Position numbers and translations under genes: made by a program. DNA of 64,000 nt from the NCBI RefSeq assembly GCF_900114785.1, contig NZ_FOUG01000002.1, forward strand, positions 62,001 to 126,000, written 5' to 3'. Below, piece by piece: positions 9,586 to 18,977 of the stretch. The stretch's first letter is position 1; every line of letters begins with the position of its first letter. Source of the DNA: Variovorax sp. OV329. GTDB taxonomy: Bacteria > Pseudomonadota > Gammaproteobacteria > Burkholderiales > Burkholderiaceae_C. The notes beneath the pieces were generated by a model that was given only the letters and a program-made list of their open reading frames with translations, ran no database searches and was not told where the DNA came from.

Positions 9586-10263
9586 ATGTCTTTCAAGGAC
9601 CTGCCCCTGGGGGCGCGCCCGCGCGAAAAGCTCATCGCGCGTGGTCCTGCGGCGCTGGACGACGCCGAATTGCTGGCCCTGCTGCTGCGCACCGGCATCG
9701 CCGGCAAGAACGTGCTGCAGCTGGCGCAGGAGCTGCTCGATCGCTTCGGCGGGCTCTCGGGCCTGCTGAACGCCAGCCTGGACGAGCTGGCCCAGGTCAA
9801 GGGGCTGGGCGGCAGCGCCAAGCGGGCCGAGGTGGCGGCGGTGCTGGAGCTGGCCCGCCGTGCCCTGGCCGAGCGGCTCAGGGAGCGGACGATGTTCGAG
9901 TCCCCCGAGGCCGTCAAGAACTACCTGCGCCTGTCCATCGGCAGCAAGGCGCACGAGGTGTTCGCCGTGCTTTTCCTGGACTCGCAGCACCGGATGATCG
10001 CCATGGAGGAGCTGTTCCGCGGCACGCTGAGCCAGGCCAGCGTCTATCCGCGCGAGGTGGTGATGCGGGCCCTGCAGCTGCACGCCGCTGCGGTGGTGCT
10101 GGCCCACAACCATCCCAGCGGCTGCGCCGAGCCCTCGCGCGCCGACGAGGCACTGACCCAGGCGCTGCGCGCCGCCCTGGCGCTGATCGACGTGCGCGTG
10201 CTGGACCACGTGATCGTCGCCCGCGAGGTGGCCCTGTCGATGGCCGAGCGCGGGCTCATGTAG
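9586..10263 (+). CDS. radC: RadC-family JAB domain protein
   Basis: The 225-residue protein has an N-terminal helix-hairpin-helix region (residues about 20-85) and a C-terminal MPN/JAB metalloprotease-like domain. The metal-binding JAMM motif is complete in [14 protein letters not shown] (about residues 170-185), with the upstream acidic residue in [10 protein letters not shown]. Despite the name, a role in DNA repair is not supported for the family and the biochemical function is unknown. It is a stand-alone chromosomal copy, not the short plasmid type. Confidence 0.93.
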   Translation: MSFKDLPLGARPREKLIARGPAALDDAELLALLLRTGIAGKNVLQLAQELLDRFGGLSGLLNASLDELAQVKGLGGSAKRAEVAAVLELARRALAERLRERTMFESPEAVKNYLRLSIGSKAHEVFAVLFLDSQHRMIAMEELFRGTLSQASVYPREVVMRALQLHAAAVVLAHNHPSGCAEPSRADEALTQALRAALALIDVRVLDHVIVAREVALSMAERGLM

Positions 10264-10322
10264 CCGCGGCGTCGATTCCCGCGCGCCCCGGGCGGCCAGG
10301 GCTGGTCCCGTACGATGCGTCC

Positions 10323-10985
10323 ATGCCTTCCAAAGGACCTACTTTCAAGACCCTGGCCGATCTCAAGGGCGTGCAGCGGCAGTTGGCCGAGCAGCAGGAG
10401 AAGGCCGCGGCCGAGGCCGCCGCACGCGCCGCCCAGCAGAAGAAGAAGCACGCCGAGCAGGACCTGTTCGCCCGCGCCATCGGCGCCACCCAGCCGCTGC
10501 GCAACCACCAGAAGCTCGCGGTGCCCCTCGCGCCCGAGCCGCCGCCGCCCATTCCCATGCAGCACCAGCTCGACGAGCAGCGCGTGCTGCGGGAAGCGAT
10601 GTCTGACGAGTTCGACGTCAGCACCCTGCTCGATGCCGACGACGCCATGAGTTTCCGGCGCCCCGGCATCGGCACCGACGTGACACGCAAGCTGCGCGGG
10701 GGCGAATGGTCGATCCAGCGCGAGATCGACCTGCACGGCATGCGCAGCGACGAGGCGCGCGAAGCGCTGTCGCAGTTCATCCGCACATCTTTCAAGCAGG
10801 GCCTGCGCTGCGTGCGCGTGGTGCACGGCAAAGGCCTGGGCTCGCCCGGGCGCCAGCCGGTGCTGAAGGTGAAGGCGCAGCGCTGGCTGATCCAGAAGGT
10901 CGAGGTGCTGGCCTTCGTGCAGGCCCGCCCGGCCGAAGGCGGCGCCGGCGCGCTTCTGGTGCTGCTGGCGCCGGGGTCGCGCTAG
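10323..10985 (+). CDS. Smr-domain protein, possible ribosome-collision endonuclease
   Basis: The 220-residue protein has an Ala/Gln/Lys-rich helical N-terminus (residues about 10-60) and a C-terminal Smr domain. The domain carries the DLHGM motif at about residue 137 and the HGKG motif at about residue 168, and ends with the typical GGAGALLVLL strand. The layout matches E. coli SmrB/YfcN, which cleaves mRNA at collided ribosomes. The gene follows radC by 59 bases on the same strand; CGTACGAT just upstream could be part of its own promoter. It converges with the FAD reductase gene, with only 7 bases between the stops. Confidence 0.88.
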   Translation: MPSKGPTFKTLADLKGVQRQLAEQQEKAAAEAAARAAQQKKKHAEQDLFARAIGATQPLRNHQKLAVPLAPEPPPPIPMQHQLDEQRVLREAMSDEFDVSTLLDADDAMSFRRPGIGTDVTRKLRGGEWSIQREIDLHGMRSDEAREALSQFIRTSFKQGLRCVRVVHGKGLGSPGRQPVLKVKAQRWLIQKVEVLAFVQARPAEGGAGALLVLLAPGSR

Positions 10986-10992
10986 AAGGCGC

Positions 10993-12219
10993 TCAGGCCA
11001 GCAGGCTCTTGAGCGGCACGGCCGGATCGGCCGCCTGTTCCGGCGGCGGGTTGCGGCCGGCTTCGAGCAGCTTGCGGCTCATCATGTGGTCCACCGGCGC
11101 GTTGACCGACTCGACGCACACCAGCTTGCCGTCCACGTAGTGCAGCAGCGAGAAGGCGCTGTCGTTGGGCCCCGGCCGGCGCACGCTCGCCAGCCCGGGC
11201 GTTCCCTCGGCCGGCATCAGGCCGGCCATCTGCAGGCGCAGGCTGCCCTGGTCGGACCAGAACCACGCGATGGCGTCGTGCTCGCGCGCCGCGCCGGTGA
11301 GGGTGGCAACCGCAGTTCGCGCCTGGTCGTTGGCGTTCTGCACCGACTCCAGCCGCAGCGCGCGACCGGCACGGCGGTCCGGGAAGCGCGTGCAGTCGCC
11401 CACGGCCAGCACGGCGGGGTCGCTGGTCTGCATGTGGGCGTCGACCACGATGCCGTCGGCGCACTCCAGCCCGCTGGCCTGCGCCAGCGCCGTTTCCGGC
11501 ACGCCGCCGATGCCCAGCAGCAGCAGGTCCACCGGCTGGCGCTGGCCGTTGACCTCGAGCGCGGCCAGGCGGCCGTCCTCGAGCTCGAAGCCGCCCACGG
11601 CGGCGCCCAGATCGATCTCCATGCCGGCGGCGCGGTGGGTCTGCAGCACGTGTTTCGACAGGGCCGGCGAGACGGCGCGGCCCAGCAGGCGCGGCGCCAC
11701 CTCGATCACGCGCACCTTCTTGCCCAGCGCCAGCGCAGTGCAGGCCACTTCCAGGCCGATGAAGCCGCCGCCCAGCACGGTGACATGCCCGGCCTGGGCG
11801 AGGCGCTCGCGCAGGCGCTGGGCCTCGTCGGCCGCGCGCAGGGTGATGACGTTGTCCAGCGGCGCATCGCCCAGCGCCGGCAGGCGGCGCGCGCGGCTGC
11901 CGGTGGCCAGCACCAGCTTCTCCCAGGGGAGCACGGCGCCCGAGCGCAGCGACACCGTGTGGGCTGCACGGTCGATGGCCACCACCGGGTCGCCCAGGTG
12001 CAGATGGATGCCCGAGTCCTGGAACCAGTTCGGGGGCCGGTGCGGCTGGGTGGCCTGGTCCGCGCTCTTGAGAAAGGTCTTGGACAAGGGCGGGCGGTGA
12101 TAGGGCTCGCAGGCCTCTTCGCACACGAGGTGCACGCGCGCGGCCTGGCCAGCCTCGGCCAGCCCTGCACACAGCTGGGCAGCGGCATGGCCGCCGCCGA
12201 CGATGACGATGGAATTCAT
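10993..12219 (-). CDS. FAD-dependent ferredoxin-reductase-type oxidoreductase
   Basis: The 408-residue flavoprotein has the two Rossmann motifs of the rhodocoxin/putidaredoxin reductase family: an FAD site (IVIVGGGHAAAQLC) at the N-terminus and an NAD(P)H site (VTVLGGGFIGLEVA) at about residue 150. A second FAD motif (LAVGDCTRFPD) lies near residue 280. A C-terminal reductase domain follows. The ATG at 12219 begins directly at the FAD motif. It lies 25 bases downstream of a truncated-hemoglobin gene on the same strand, suggesting that it reduces the globin or a shared redox partner. Confidence 0.88.
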   Translation of the reverse strand: MNSIVIVGGGHAAAQLCAGLAEAGQAARVHLVCEEACEPYHRPPLSKTFLKSADQATQPHRPPNWFQDSGIHLHLGDPVVAIDRAAHTVSLRSGAVLPWEKLVLATGSRARRLPALGDAPLDNVITLRAADEAQRLRERLAQAGHVTVLGGGFIGLEVACTALALGKKVRVIEVAPRLLGRAVSPALSKHVLQTHRAAGMEIDLGAAVGGFELEDGRLAALEVNGQRQPVDLLLLGIGGVPETALAQASGLECADGIVVDAHMQTSDPAVLAVGDCTRFPDRRAGRALRLESVQNANDQARTAVATLTGAAREHDAIAWFWSDQGSLRLQMAGLMPAEGTPGLASVRRPGPNDSAFSLLHYVDGKLVCVESVNAPVDHMMSRKLLEAGRNPPPEQAADPAVPLKSLLA

Positions 12220-12244
12220 GGAGGTCCTGTCTGGGTCTCTGTCG

Positions 12245-12658
12245 TTATCGGTTGCGCATCCAGTCGGCGGTCTGGAAGAAGCTGTTGCGAAGCCGCTCTC
12301 GCAGCCCCTCGGGAACGCCGGTCTCCCCCATGGCCTGGTCCATGCAGGCCAGCCACTCGTCGCGCTCCTTGATGCCGATGGCATGGCCGCCGATGCTCTG
12401 GGGCATGTGGCGGGCGCGCAGCATGGGGTGGCCGAAACGGTCGGTGTAGTGGGAAGGTCCGCCCAGCCAGCCGCACAGGAACCAGAACAGGCGCTGGCGC
12501 GCGTTGTCCAGCGAGGGGCCATGGACCGCGCGCAGGCGGGCATAGGCAGGCTCGAGCTCCATCAGGTCGTAGAAACGGTCGACCAGCGCCTTCACCTTGT
12601 CTTCGCCGCCTATCCATTCGAAGGGCGTGTCGAAGGGCGGCTTTTCTTCAATCTGCAT
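12245..12658 (-). CDS. Group II truncated hemoglobin
   Basis: The 137-residue globin shows group II hallmarks: TyrB10 in VDRFYDLM, the proximal-His region RARHMP, a Gly-rich loop (CGWLGGPSHY), and the invariant TrpG8 in ERDEWLACMDQ. Such proteins bind O2 or NO and act in NO detoxification, peroxidase chemistry or redox sensing. The gene is first in a two-gene unit with the FAD reductase downstream. That pairing is the main clue to its job, since a trHb needs an external reductase for turnover. Confidence 0.93.
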   Translation of the reverse strand: MQIEEKPPFDTPFEWIGGEDKVKALVDRFYDLMELEPAYARLRAVHGPSLDNARQRLFWFLCGWLGGPSHYTDRFGHPMLRARHMPQSIGGHAIGIKERDEWLACMDQAMGETGVPEGLRERLRNSFFQTADWMRNR

Positions 12659-12808
12659 GGTCGCGAGTATCGCCTTGGCGCCAATTCCTCCGGGCCGCTG
12701 CGGCGTTTCGTGGAATTGTTGACAGCCGCAGGGATTGACGCGGCCGACCCGGATGTCCTGACGCCGGGCTTCATTAACAATTGGTTAAAACTTTGGGTCT
12801 CCCACGCC

Positions 12809-13285
12809 ATGGACGCAGCGCAATTGTTCGGCACCATCATTCGCATCCTGAACCAGCCGGTCTTCCCGCCGCGCGCCAAATCGGCTCACGCGGCCAAGAC
12901 GCGGGCCGTTGCCGGTCGTCCGCATGTCAATGCCGCCCCCCCGGCCCGTGCAGAAGTCGTGCGGCCCTCGGTGCCGACCGGCCCCGCCCCCATCACCGTG
13001 ACTCCCGTGTCGGTTCGCGCAACCCTGGCCCCGGTCACGCCCGCCCCCGCCACCACGCAGGCCCAGCGCACCCTGGATGAAGTCCGGGCCGACCTGGCGC
13101 GCCTGCGCGACCAGGCCAAGCGCCGCCAGGCGGCCAATGCACAGGCCCGCCGCGACCAGGCCTTCGCGCCCACCGATTTCATGGCCTTCGGCCAGGGCGA
13201 CGCCGCCAGCCCGGCCGCCCCGGCGCCCAGCCGAGCCTTCGCCCCGACCGACTTCATGGATTTCGGAACGGGCAAGCCCTCCTGA
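12809..13285 (+). CDS. Uncharacterised protein with duplicated AFAPTDFM motif
   Basis: The family is not recognised. The 158-residue product has a short N-terminal helix (MDAAQLFGTIIRILNQP), then a Pro/Ala/Val/Thr-rich disordered linker of about 80 residues. A charged helix (DEVRADLARLRDQAKRRQ) follows, then two near-identical motifs, AFAPTDFMAFGQG and AFAPTDFMDFGTG, at the C-terminus. Regular spacing suggests a short linear binding motif or C-terminal interaction tag. There is no signal peptide. The ATG at 12809 is the only good start. A TTAAC-N5-GTTAA palindrome just upstream could be an operator. Confidence 0.7.
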   Translation: MDAAQLFGTIIRILNQPVFPPRAKSAHAAKTRAVAGRPHVNAAPPARAEVVRPSVPTGPAPITVTPVSVRATLAPVTPAPATTQAQRTLDEVRADLARLRDQAKRRQAANAQARRDQAFAPTDFMAFGQGDAASPAAPAPSRAFAPTDFMDFGTGKPS

Positions 13286-13449
13286 TCTCCTGCGCCCTTT
13301 GCGCATTACTTTGCATGCCGGTGGCCAAGTGAATCCTTTTCACTGACTCGCCGCACTGAAGACAGTCTTTTACACTTTGTGAGACGTTGCCGGGGCGCAG
13401 ACCGCACCCGCAGGCCGATCGCAACAGAACGACGAGATCCGGAGACAAG

Positions 13450-14325
13450 ATGCAAGACAGTCACGCGGGCGAGTCCGGCCCGAATCCCTCAGGCAAAAGC
13501 GCTCGAGTCCGCGCCGCCGCCCGCCTCCCCCTTCTGGCCGCCCTGCTGCTGGCCAGCGCCGCGACCTCGGCCCAGGGCCTGGTGATCGGCGTGACCGAAG
13601 GCGTGACCTACCGCGCCACCGACCCCGAGATCGAGGCCAAGTTCGCCCCCATCGCCGAGGCGCTGGGCAAGGCGCTGAAGCAGCCCGTCAGCATCAAGGT
13701 GCTGAGCACCTACAACGCCTCGCGCGCCGCCATGCAGCAGCAGCAGGTGGACGTGGTCTTCCTGCATCCGGCCCACCTGGCCTTCGAATCCACCAAGTCG
13801 GGCCGCTACAAGTCGGTGGCCTGGACCTCCGGCTACACCGACTACAAGGTGTCCTTCCTGTGCAAGGACGCGCAGCCGATCTCCAACTGGAAGGAATTCG
13901 CCGGCAAGAGCCTGGTCACGCCCGACCCGGACTCGATCACCGCCGTCATCACCCGCGCCATGCTGCGCGAGCAGGGCCTGCAGGACGGCAGCGTGAAGCT
14001 GTCGACCACCCGCTACCAGGACGCGGTGCCCTTCTATGTGCAGAACGGCTTCACCGCCTATGGCGCGACCGCCTCGGCGGGCGTGATCAGGGCCTGGAAG
14101 GGCACGGGCGGCAAGACCTGTGCCGAATCCCGCGCGGTGCCGATCAAGCAGTGGCTGGCCTCGAGCAAGCTGGACGCGACCACCACCGCCACGGTGCGCG
14201 AGACGCTGCTGGAGCTGTCGACCACCGACGCCGGCAAGAAGGCGCTCGCCACCTCGGGCTACACCTCCTTCGTCGCGCCTTCGGCCGAACTGGAGAAGAC
14301 CCTGACGAGCTGGCTGGGCGTCTGA
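13450..14325 (+). CDS. PhnD-like phosphate/phosphonate-type substrate-binding protein
   Basis: The 291-residue periplasmic receptor has a Sec signal peptide (hydrophobic core LPLLAALLLASAA, cleavage near TSAQG) and a PhnD-type binding fold (VIGVTEGVTYRATDPEIEAKF; later VTPDPDSIT and FYVQNGFTAYGATAS). GGAG precedes the ATG by six bases. There is no ATPase or permease next to it, so it is an orphan receptor. It could feed a distant importer or serve as a sensor. The ligand is unknown: this receptor group also includes non-phosphonate binders. A hairpin terminator follows at 14356. Confidence 0.85.
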   Translation: MQDSHAGESGPNPSGKSARVRAAARLPLLAALLLASAATSAQGLVIGVTEGVTYRATDPEIEAKFAPIAEALGKALKQPVSIKVLSTYNASRAAMQQQQVDVVFLHPAHLAFESTKSGRYKSVAWTSGYTDYKVSFLCKDAQPISNWKEFAGKSLVTPDPDSITAVITRAMLREQGLQDGSVKLSTTRYQDAVPFYVQNGFTAYGATASAGVIRAWKGTGGKTCAESRAVPIKQWLASSKLDATTTATVRETLLELSTTDAGKKALATSGYTSFVAPSAELEKTLTSWLGV

Positions 14326-14355
14326 GCCTTCGGCCAGCTGGCCGACCCTAAGTCG

Positions 14356-14390
14356 ACGCCTTCGTGCACCCGGTGCTCGAAGGCGTTCTT
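14356..14390. terminator. Hairpin terminator between convergent genes
   Basis: A 9-bp stem ACGCCTTCG/CGAAGGCGT (14356-14364 and 14378-14386) is extended inside by GCAC/GTGC around a CCG loop and followed by TCTT. It lies between the PhnD-like gene and the convergent FtsX-type permease, so it can serve both. Confidence 0.75.
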
Positions 14391-14397
14391 CATTGCG

Positions 14398-16929
14398 CTA
14401 CTCGGAGGCGCGCCGCAGCGTGGCCACCACCGGACGGCGCAGCACCTCGCGAAGGCCCCACCAGCCCGCCGCCAGCGCCAGCACCGCGCCGGCCAGGGCA
14501 CCGCCCAGCGGCACCAGCGGCGAGGCGGTCCAGGTGAATTCGAAGACGTAGCGCGCCAGGGCCCAGCCGATCACCGAGGCGACGATGCTGGCCAGCAGCC
14601 CCGCCAGCAAGCCCACGCCCGCCAGCTCGGCGCGCTGCACCTGGCGCAGGAGGCTCGCGCGCGCGCCCACGGCCCGCATGATGGCGAACTCGCGCGCCCG
14701 CTCCTCGCGCGTGGCGCTGACTGCCGCGAACAGCACCACCAGCCCGGCCGCGAGCGTGAAGCCGAAGAGGAACTCCACCGCGCGGATCACCTGGTCCAGC
14801 ACCCGCTGCACCTGGCCGATGGTCGCGCTCATGTCGACGTTGGTGATGTTGGGAAAGGCCCGCACCAGCGCGTTGTCGAAGCCGTTCTTCTCCGGCGCGC
14901 GGAAGGCGGCCATGTAGGTGACGGGCACGTCGGGCAGCGCGGCCACGGTGTACATCACGAAGAAGTTGGCATGCAGCGAGCCCCAGTCCACCTTGCGCAG
15001 CGAGGTGATCTTCGAGTCGTTCTGCACGCCGCCGATGTCGAAGCGCAGCGTGTCGCCCAGCTTCATGCCCAGGGTGGTGGCCAGGCCCTCCTCCACGCTG
15101 ACCTCGCCCGGCGCATCGGGCGTCCAGCGGCCGGCGACGATGCCGTTGTGCTCCGGCGCCTCGGCGCTGTTGCTGAGGTTGAACTCGCGGTCCACCAGGC
15201 GGCGGGCGCGGTCGTCGGTGTAGTCGTCGGGCGAGACGGCCTTGCCGTTGATGGCCACCAGGCGCCCGCGGATCATGGGATACCAGTCGTACTTGCCCAC
15301 GCCGGCGTCGCGCAGCGCTTTTTGGAAGGGCGCGTTCTGCTCGGGCATGACGTTGATGACGAATCGGTTGGGCGCGTCCGGCGGCGTGGCGCGGCGCCAG
15401 CTGGCCACCAGGTCGGTGCGCAGCAGCACCAGCAGGATGAGCGCCAGCAGGCCCACGGCCAGCGCGCTCACCTGCACCACGGTGTAGACCGGCCGCGCCG
15501 AGATCTGCCGCGTGGCCAGCACCAGCCAGCGCGGCGCGGTGCCCTCGTTGACGCTGCGGCGCAGCAGCTTGACGGCCAGCCAGCTCAGCACCGCGAACAC
15601 GGCCACCGCGACCATGAAGCCGCCGACGGCGATCAGCCCCAGCTTGAGGTCGCTGCTGGCCGCCAGCAGCAGCGTGGCGAAGCCGGCCACGCCCACGCCC
15701 AATACCACGAGCGAGGCCGGCTTGAGGTTGCCCACGTCGCGGCGGATCACGCGCAGCGGCGGCACCTGCGCCAGCTGCAGCACCGGCGGCAGGCCGAAGG
15801 CGAACAGCAGGGTCAGGCCCATGCCAAGGCCGAAGGCCACCGGCCACAGCGTGGGCGCCGGCAGCGAGCTTTCGACGAGGCCGGCCAGCAACAGCACGAA
15901 GACGTAGTGCACGGCGAAGCCCATCAGCACGCCGATGGCACTGGCCACCAGGCCGATCAGCGCGAACTCGAAGGCATAGGCTCCGGCGATGGTGCGCTGG
16001 CTCTGGCCCAGCACGCGCAGCATGGCGCAGTCGTCCAGGTGGTTGGCCGCGAAGCCGCGCGCGGCCAGTGCCACCGCCACGGCCGACAGCAGCGCAGCGA
16101 GCAGTGCCACCAGGTTGAGGAATTTCTCGGCGCGGTCCAGCGTCTGGCGCATCTCGGGCCGGCCGCTCTCGAAGGACTCCAGGCGCGCGCCGCGCAGCTC
16201 GCCCTTCTTCAGCGCCTCGTCGGTCCAGTCGTTGAAGGCCTTCACCGCGCGCTCTTCGCCTGCCACGGCGAAGCGGTAGCGCACCCGGCTGGCCGGCTGC
16301 ACCAGGCCCGTCGCGGCCACGTCGGCCTGGTTGAGCATCACGCGGGGCGCGAAGCTCATGAAGCCGGCGCCGCGATCGGGCTCCAGCACGATGATGCGGG
16401 CGATGCGCAGGGCCGAGTCGCCCAGCAGCAGCTTGTCGCCCATCTTCAGGCCGAGCGCCTCGAGCAGCGGACCGTCGATCCACACCTCGCCGCGCTCGGG
16501 AATTCCTTGCGTGGCCTCGCCGGTGTCGCCGGCCTGGGTGCTGGTCTGCAGCTTGCCGCGCAGCGGGTAGCCAGCGCCCACGGCCTTGAGCGCCACCAGC
16601 TTGCTGGCGCCGCCCTGCGCCTCGTCGGCGCGGGCCATGGTCGGGAAGTTGTAGTTGATGGTGCCCTGCAGGCCCAGCGCGCGGGCCCGCTCGATGAAAG
16701 CGTCGGGCGTGGGGTTGTCGCTGGCCAGCACCGAGTCGCCGCCCAGCAGCTGGCGCGCATCGCGCTGCAGGCCGCCCTTGAGCCGGTCGGCGAAGAAGCC
16801 CACCGCGGTGAGCGCCGCCACCGCCAGCATCACCGCCACCATCAGGAGGCGCAGTTCCCCGGCGCGCAGGTCGCGCCAGAGTGTGCGCCAGCCCAGGCGC
16901 CATGCGGAAGAAGTGGTGTGGGTGCTCAT
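14398..16929 (-). CDS. Large FtsX/MacB-type ABC permease (YbbP-like)
   Basis: The 843-residue inner-membrane protein has the YbbP layout: one N-terminal helix, a large periplasmic domain (residues about 50-250), three or four helices, a further central pair of helices, a second large extracytoplasmic domain, and a final FtsX domain of three helices. Both FtsX cores (LVALLAALLSAVAVALAARGF; EFLFGFTLAAGLVVLFAAVSA) are visible. Family members work with a YbbA-like ATPase in lipid or lipoprotein handling, but no ATPase lies next to it here. The start at 16929 (MSTHTTSS) precedes the first helix. Confidence 0.85.
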   Translation of the reverse strand: MSTHTTSSAWRLGWRTLWRDLRAGELRLLMVAVMLAVAALTAVGFFADRLKGGLQRDARQLLGGDSVLASDNPTPDAFIERARALGLQGTINYNFPTMARADEAQGGASKLVALKAVGAGYPLRGKLQTSTQAGDTGEATQGIPERGEVWIDGPLLEALGLKMGDKLLLGDSALRIARIIVLEPDRGAGFMSFAPRVMLNQADVAATGLVQPASRVRYRFAVAGEERAVKAFNDWTDEALKKGELRGARLESFESGRPEMRQTLDRAEKFLNLVALLAALLSAVAVALAARGFAANHLDDCAMLRVLGQSQRTIAGAYAFEFALIGLVASAIGVLMGFAVHYVFVLLLAGLVESSLPAPTLWPVAFGLGMGLTLLFAFGLPPVLQLAQVPPLRVIRRDVGNLKPASLVVLGVGVAGFATLLLAASSDLKLGLIAVGGFMVAVAVFAVLSWLAVKLLRRSVNEGTAPRWLVLATRQISARPVYTVVQVSALAVGLLALILLVLLRTDLVASWRRATPPDAPNRFVINVMPEQNAPFQKALRDAGVGKYDWYPMIRGRLVAINGKAVSPDDYTDDRARRLVDREFNLSNSAEAPEHNGIVAGRWTPDAPGEVSVEEGLATTLGMKLGDTLRFDIGGVQNDSKITSLRKVDWGSLHANFFVMYTVAALPDVPVTYMAAFRAPEKNGFDNALVRAFPNITNVDMSATIGQVQRVLDQVIRAVEFLFGFTLAAGLVVLFAAVSATREERAREFAIMRAVGARASLLRQVQRAELAGVGLLAGLLASIVASVIGWALARYVFEFTWTASPLVPLGGALAGAVLALAAGWWGLREVLRRPVVATLRRASE

Positions 16930-17082
16930 GGGCGCGGACGTTAACCCAAGTGGGAATGGGCCTTCGCCGCTCGCAGGCATTCGCTCCCGAGGAGACCTGC
17001 CACGAGGCCGCGAATCCGAAGAAGCGGCCCCCCGTTCAGGGAAGCTTGGATTTCGCCTCCGAGTGACTCGGGTGCCAGGAGC

Positions 17083-18375
17083 CTACTTGAACCCCCACAG
17101 GTGCGGCAGCCAGGTGCTGATCGCCGGCACGAAGGTCAGCAACAGCAGCACCGCGCCGTGCGCCCACAGGAAGGGCTTGAGCTCGCGCACCAGCTGCGAC
17201 ATCGGCACCCGCGAGACGTTGCAGGTGACGAAGAGCAGCCCGCCCACCGGCGGCGTGATCATGCCCAGCGTGAGGTTGTAGATCACGATCATCGCGAAGT
17301 GGATCGGGTCGATGCCCAGCTTCAGCGCCACCGGCGCGAGGATGGGCGCGAGCACCATCACCCCTGGCAGCGGCTCGATGAAGATGCCGAAGAGCAGCAG
17401 GAAGATGTTCACGATGATGAGGAACATCCACGGCGACAGGTTCATGGCCGCCAGCCACTCGGCCAGTTGCTGCGGCACGTTCTCGATGGTGAGGATCCAC
17501 GCGAACGAGGCCGACAGCCCGATGATGATCAGCACCGAAGCCGAGAGCAGCGCCGAGCGCGAGAGGATGTCCGGCAGCGCCTTCCACTCCAGCGTGCGGT
17601 AGACGAACTTGCCGCACACCAGCGCGTAGAACACCGCCACCACCGAGGCCTCGGTGGGCGTGAACCAGCCCGCGCGCATGCCGCCCAGGATCACCACCGG
17701 CAGCAGGATGGCGGGAATGGCCTTCCATGTGGTGATGAGCACCTCGCGCATGGGCGGCATGCCGCCGTCGCCCTTGTAGTTGCGCTTCTTCGAGACGTAG
17801 AAGTTGACCACGCACATCGCCACCGCGATCAGCACGCCCGGCAGCAGGCCGGCCACGAAGAGGCTGCCCACCGACACGCTGTCGTCCTGCAGGGCGTAGA
17901 TGATCATGATGATCGAAGGCGGGATGATCGGCCCCACGATCGCCGTGGACGCAGTGAGCGCCGCGGCGTACGAGCGGTCGTAGCCGGCCTTGTCCATCAT
18001 CTTGATCAGCATCGAGCCCGGGCCGGCCGCATCGGCCAGCGCCGAGCCGGAAATGCCCGAGAAGAAGGTGAGCGAGACCACGTTGGTGTAGCCCAGGCCG
18101 CCGCGGCGGTGCCCGACGAACTGCCCGGCGAAGCGCAGCAGCACCTCGGTGAGCGAGCCGCCGCTCATCAGCTCGGCGGCCAGGATGAAGAAGGGCACCG
18201 CCATCAGCGGGAAGCTGTCGATGCCGGTGAAGGTTTCCTTCAGCAGCACCATGAGCGGGTAGGACTCGGCCAGGATCAGCGTGGTGGCGGTGGCCAGGCC
18301 CAGCGCGAAAGCCACCGGCACGCCGATGGCCAGGAACACGCAGGCCGACGCGATGAGAAGCAGGCTGGCGTTCAT
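17083..18375 (-). CDS. dctM: TRAP transporter large permease
   Basis: The 430-residue DctM-type subunit has about 12 hydrophobic segments and family signatures such as FFSGISGSALADAAGPGS and GPIIPPSIIMI. It transports an organic acid with Na+ symport, together with DctQ and the receptor DctP. Its ATG overlaps the dctQ stop by 4 bases (ATGA), indicating translational coupling. It is last in the dctPQM unit next to the LacI-controlled sugar-acid locus, so a sugar acid or aldonate-type substrate is likely. That part is inference. Confidence 0.93.
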   Translation of the reverse strand: MNASLLLIASACVFLAIGVPVAFALGLATATTLILAESYPLMVLLKETFTGIDSFPLMAVPFFILAAELMSGGSLTEVLLRFAGQFVGHRRGGLGYTNVVSLTFFSGISGSALADAAGPGSMLIKMMDKAGYDRSYAAALTASTAIVGPIIPPSIIMIIYALQDDSVSVGSLFVAGLLPGVLIAVAMCVVNFYVSKKRNYKGDGGMPPMREVLITTWKAIPAILLPVVILGGMRAGWFTPTEASVVAVFYALVCGKFVYRTLEWKALPDILSRSALLSASVLIIIGLSASFAWILTIENVPQQLAEWLAAMNLSPWMFLIIVNIFLLLFGIFIEPLPGVMVLAPILAPVALKLGIDPIHFAMIVIYNLTLGMITPPVGGLLFVTCNVSRVPMSQLVRELKPFLWAHGAVLLLLTFVPAISTWLPHLWGFK

Positions 18376-18884
18376 AGCGAGGCGCTTGCTGCCGCATCGA
18401 AGTGCGCGTCGGATGCGAATTCGCGCCTGAGCACGTAGCCCCGCACGATCAGGGCCCAGTGCACCACCAGCAGGATGCCGCCGAGCATCATGGCGCTGTA
18501 GATGTAGGCAAAGGGAATCTGCGTCACGGCCGTGAGCTGGAACATGGTGCGCTGCATGTAAAGCCAGCCGTACCAGACCATGAAGCCGAAGAAGGCGAAG
18601 AGCAGCAGCGCGACGACCGCGCGCATGGCGATGGCGCCCTTGGGCGGCAGCGCGTCCTGCAGGTTCTCCACCGCGATGTGGCCGCCGTAGCGCAGCACCG
18701 GGCCGGCGCCCAGGAAGGTGAGCCAGATCATCATGTGGCGCGACACTTCCTCGGCCCACTCCAGCGAGTTGCTGGTGAGGTAGCGCATGGCCACGTTGAC
18801 GAAGATGATGACGGACATGGACGCGAGCAGCAGGATCAGCACCCACCGGTTCGCAGCCAGGAAATAGCGTTCGAAGGTTTTCAC
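18372..18884 (-). CDS. dctQ: TRAP transporter small permease
   Basis: The 170-residue DctQ subunit has four predicted helices. It carries the usual family words EWAEEVSRHMMIWLTFLGAG in the second segment and an acidic/basic C-terminal tail. It starts with GTG at 18884, 93 bases after the receptor gene stop, and overlaps dctM by four bases. Its role is to scaffold the large permease and receive the loaded receptor. No unusual residues were noted. Confidence 0.92.
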   Translation of the reverse strand: MKTFERYFLAANRWVLILLLASMSVIIFVNVAMRYLTSNSLEWAEEVSRHMMIWLTFLGAGPVLRYGGHIAVENLQDALPPKGAIAMRAVVALLLFAFFGFMVWYGWLYMQRTMFQLTAVTQIPFAYIYSAMMLGGILLVVHWALIVRGYVLRREFASDAHFDAAASASL

Positions 18885-18977
18885 GGACGGACTGTTGTTG
18901 TTGGATCTCTGGAAAGACGCAACCGCCCGGGGCCATTGCTGGCCCGCAGGGCGGTGCGGGGGCGGCGCGCGCGCCGC

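Noticed and set aside
12719..12747. TTGACA hexamer as a -35 box for the AFAPTDFM protein
   Set aside because: No acceptable -10 hexamer at 16-18 bp spacing.
14971..16944. Long plus-strand open frame opposite the FtsX-type permease
   Set aside because: Shadow of the permease gene: extreme Gln/His/Arg content and no ribosome-binding site.
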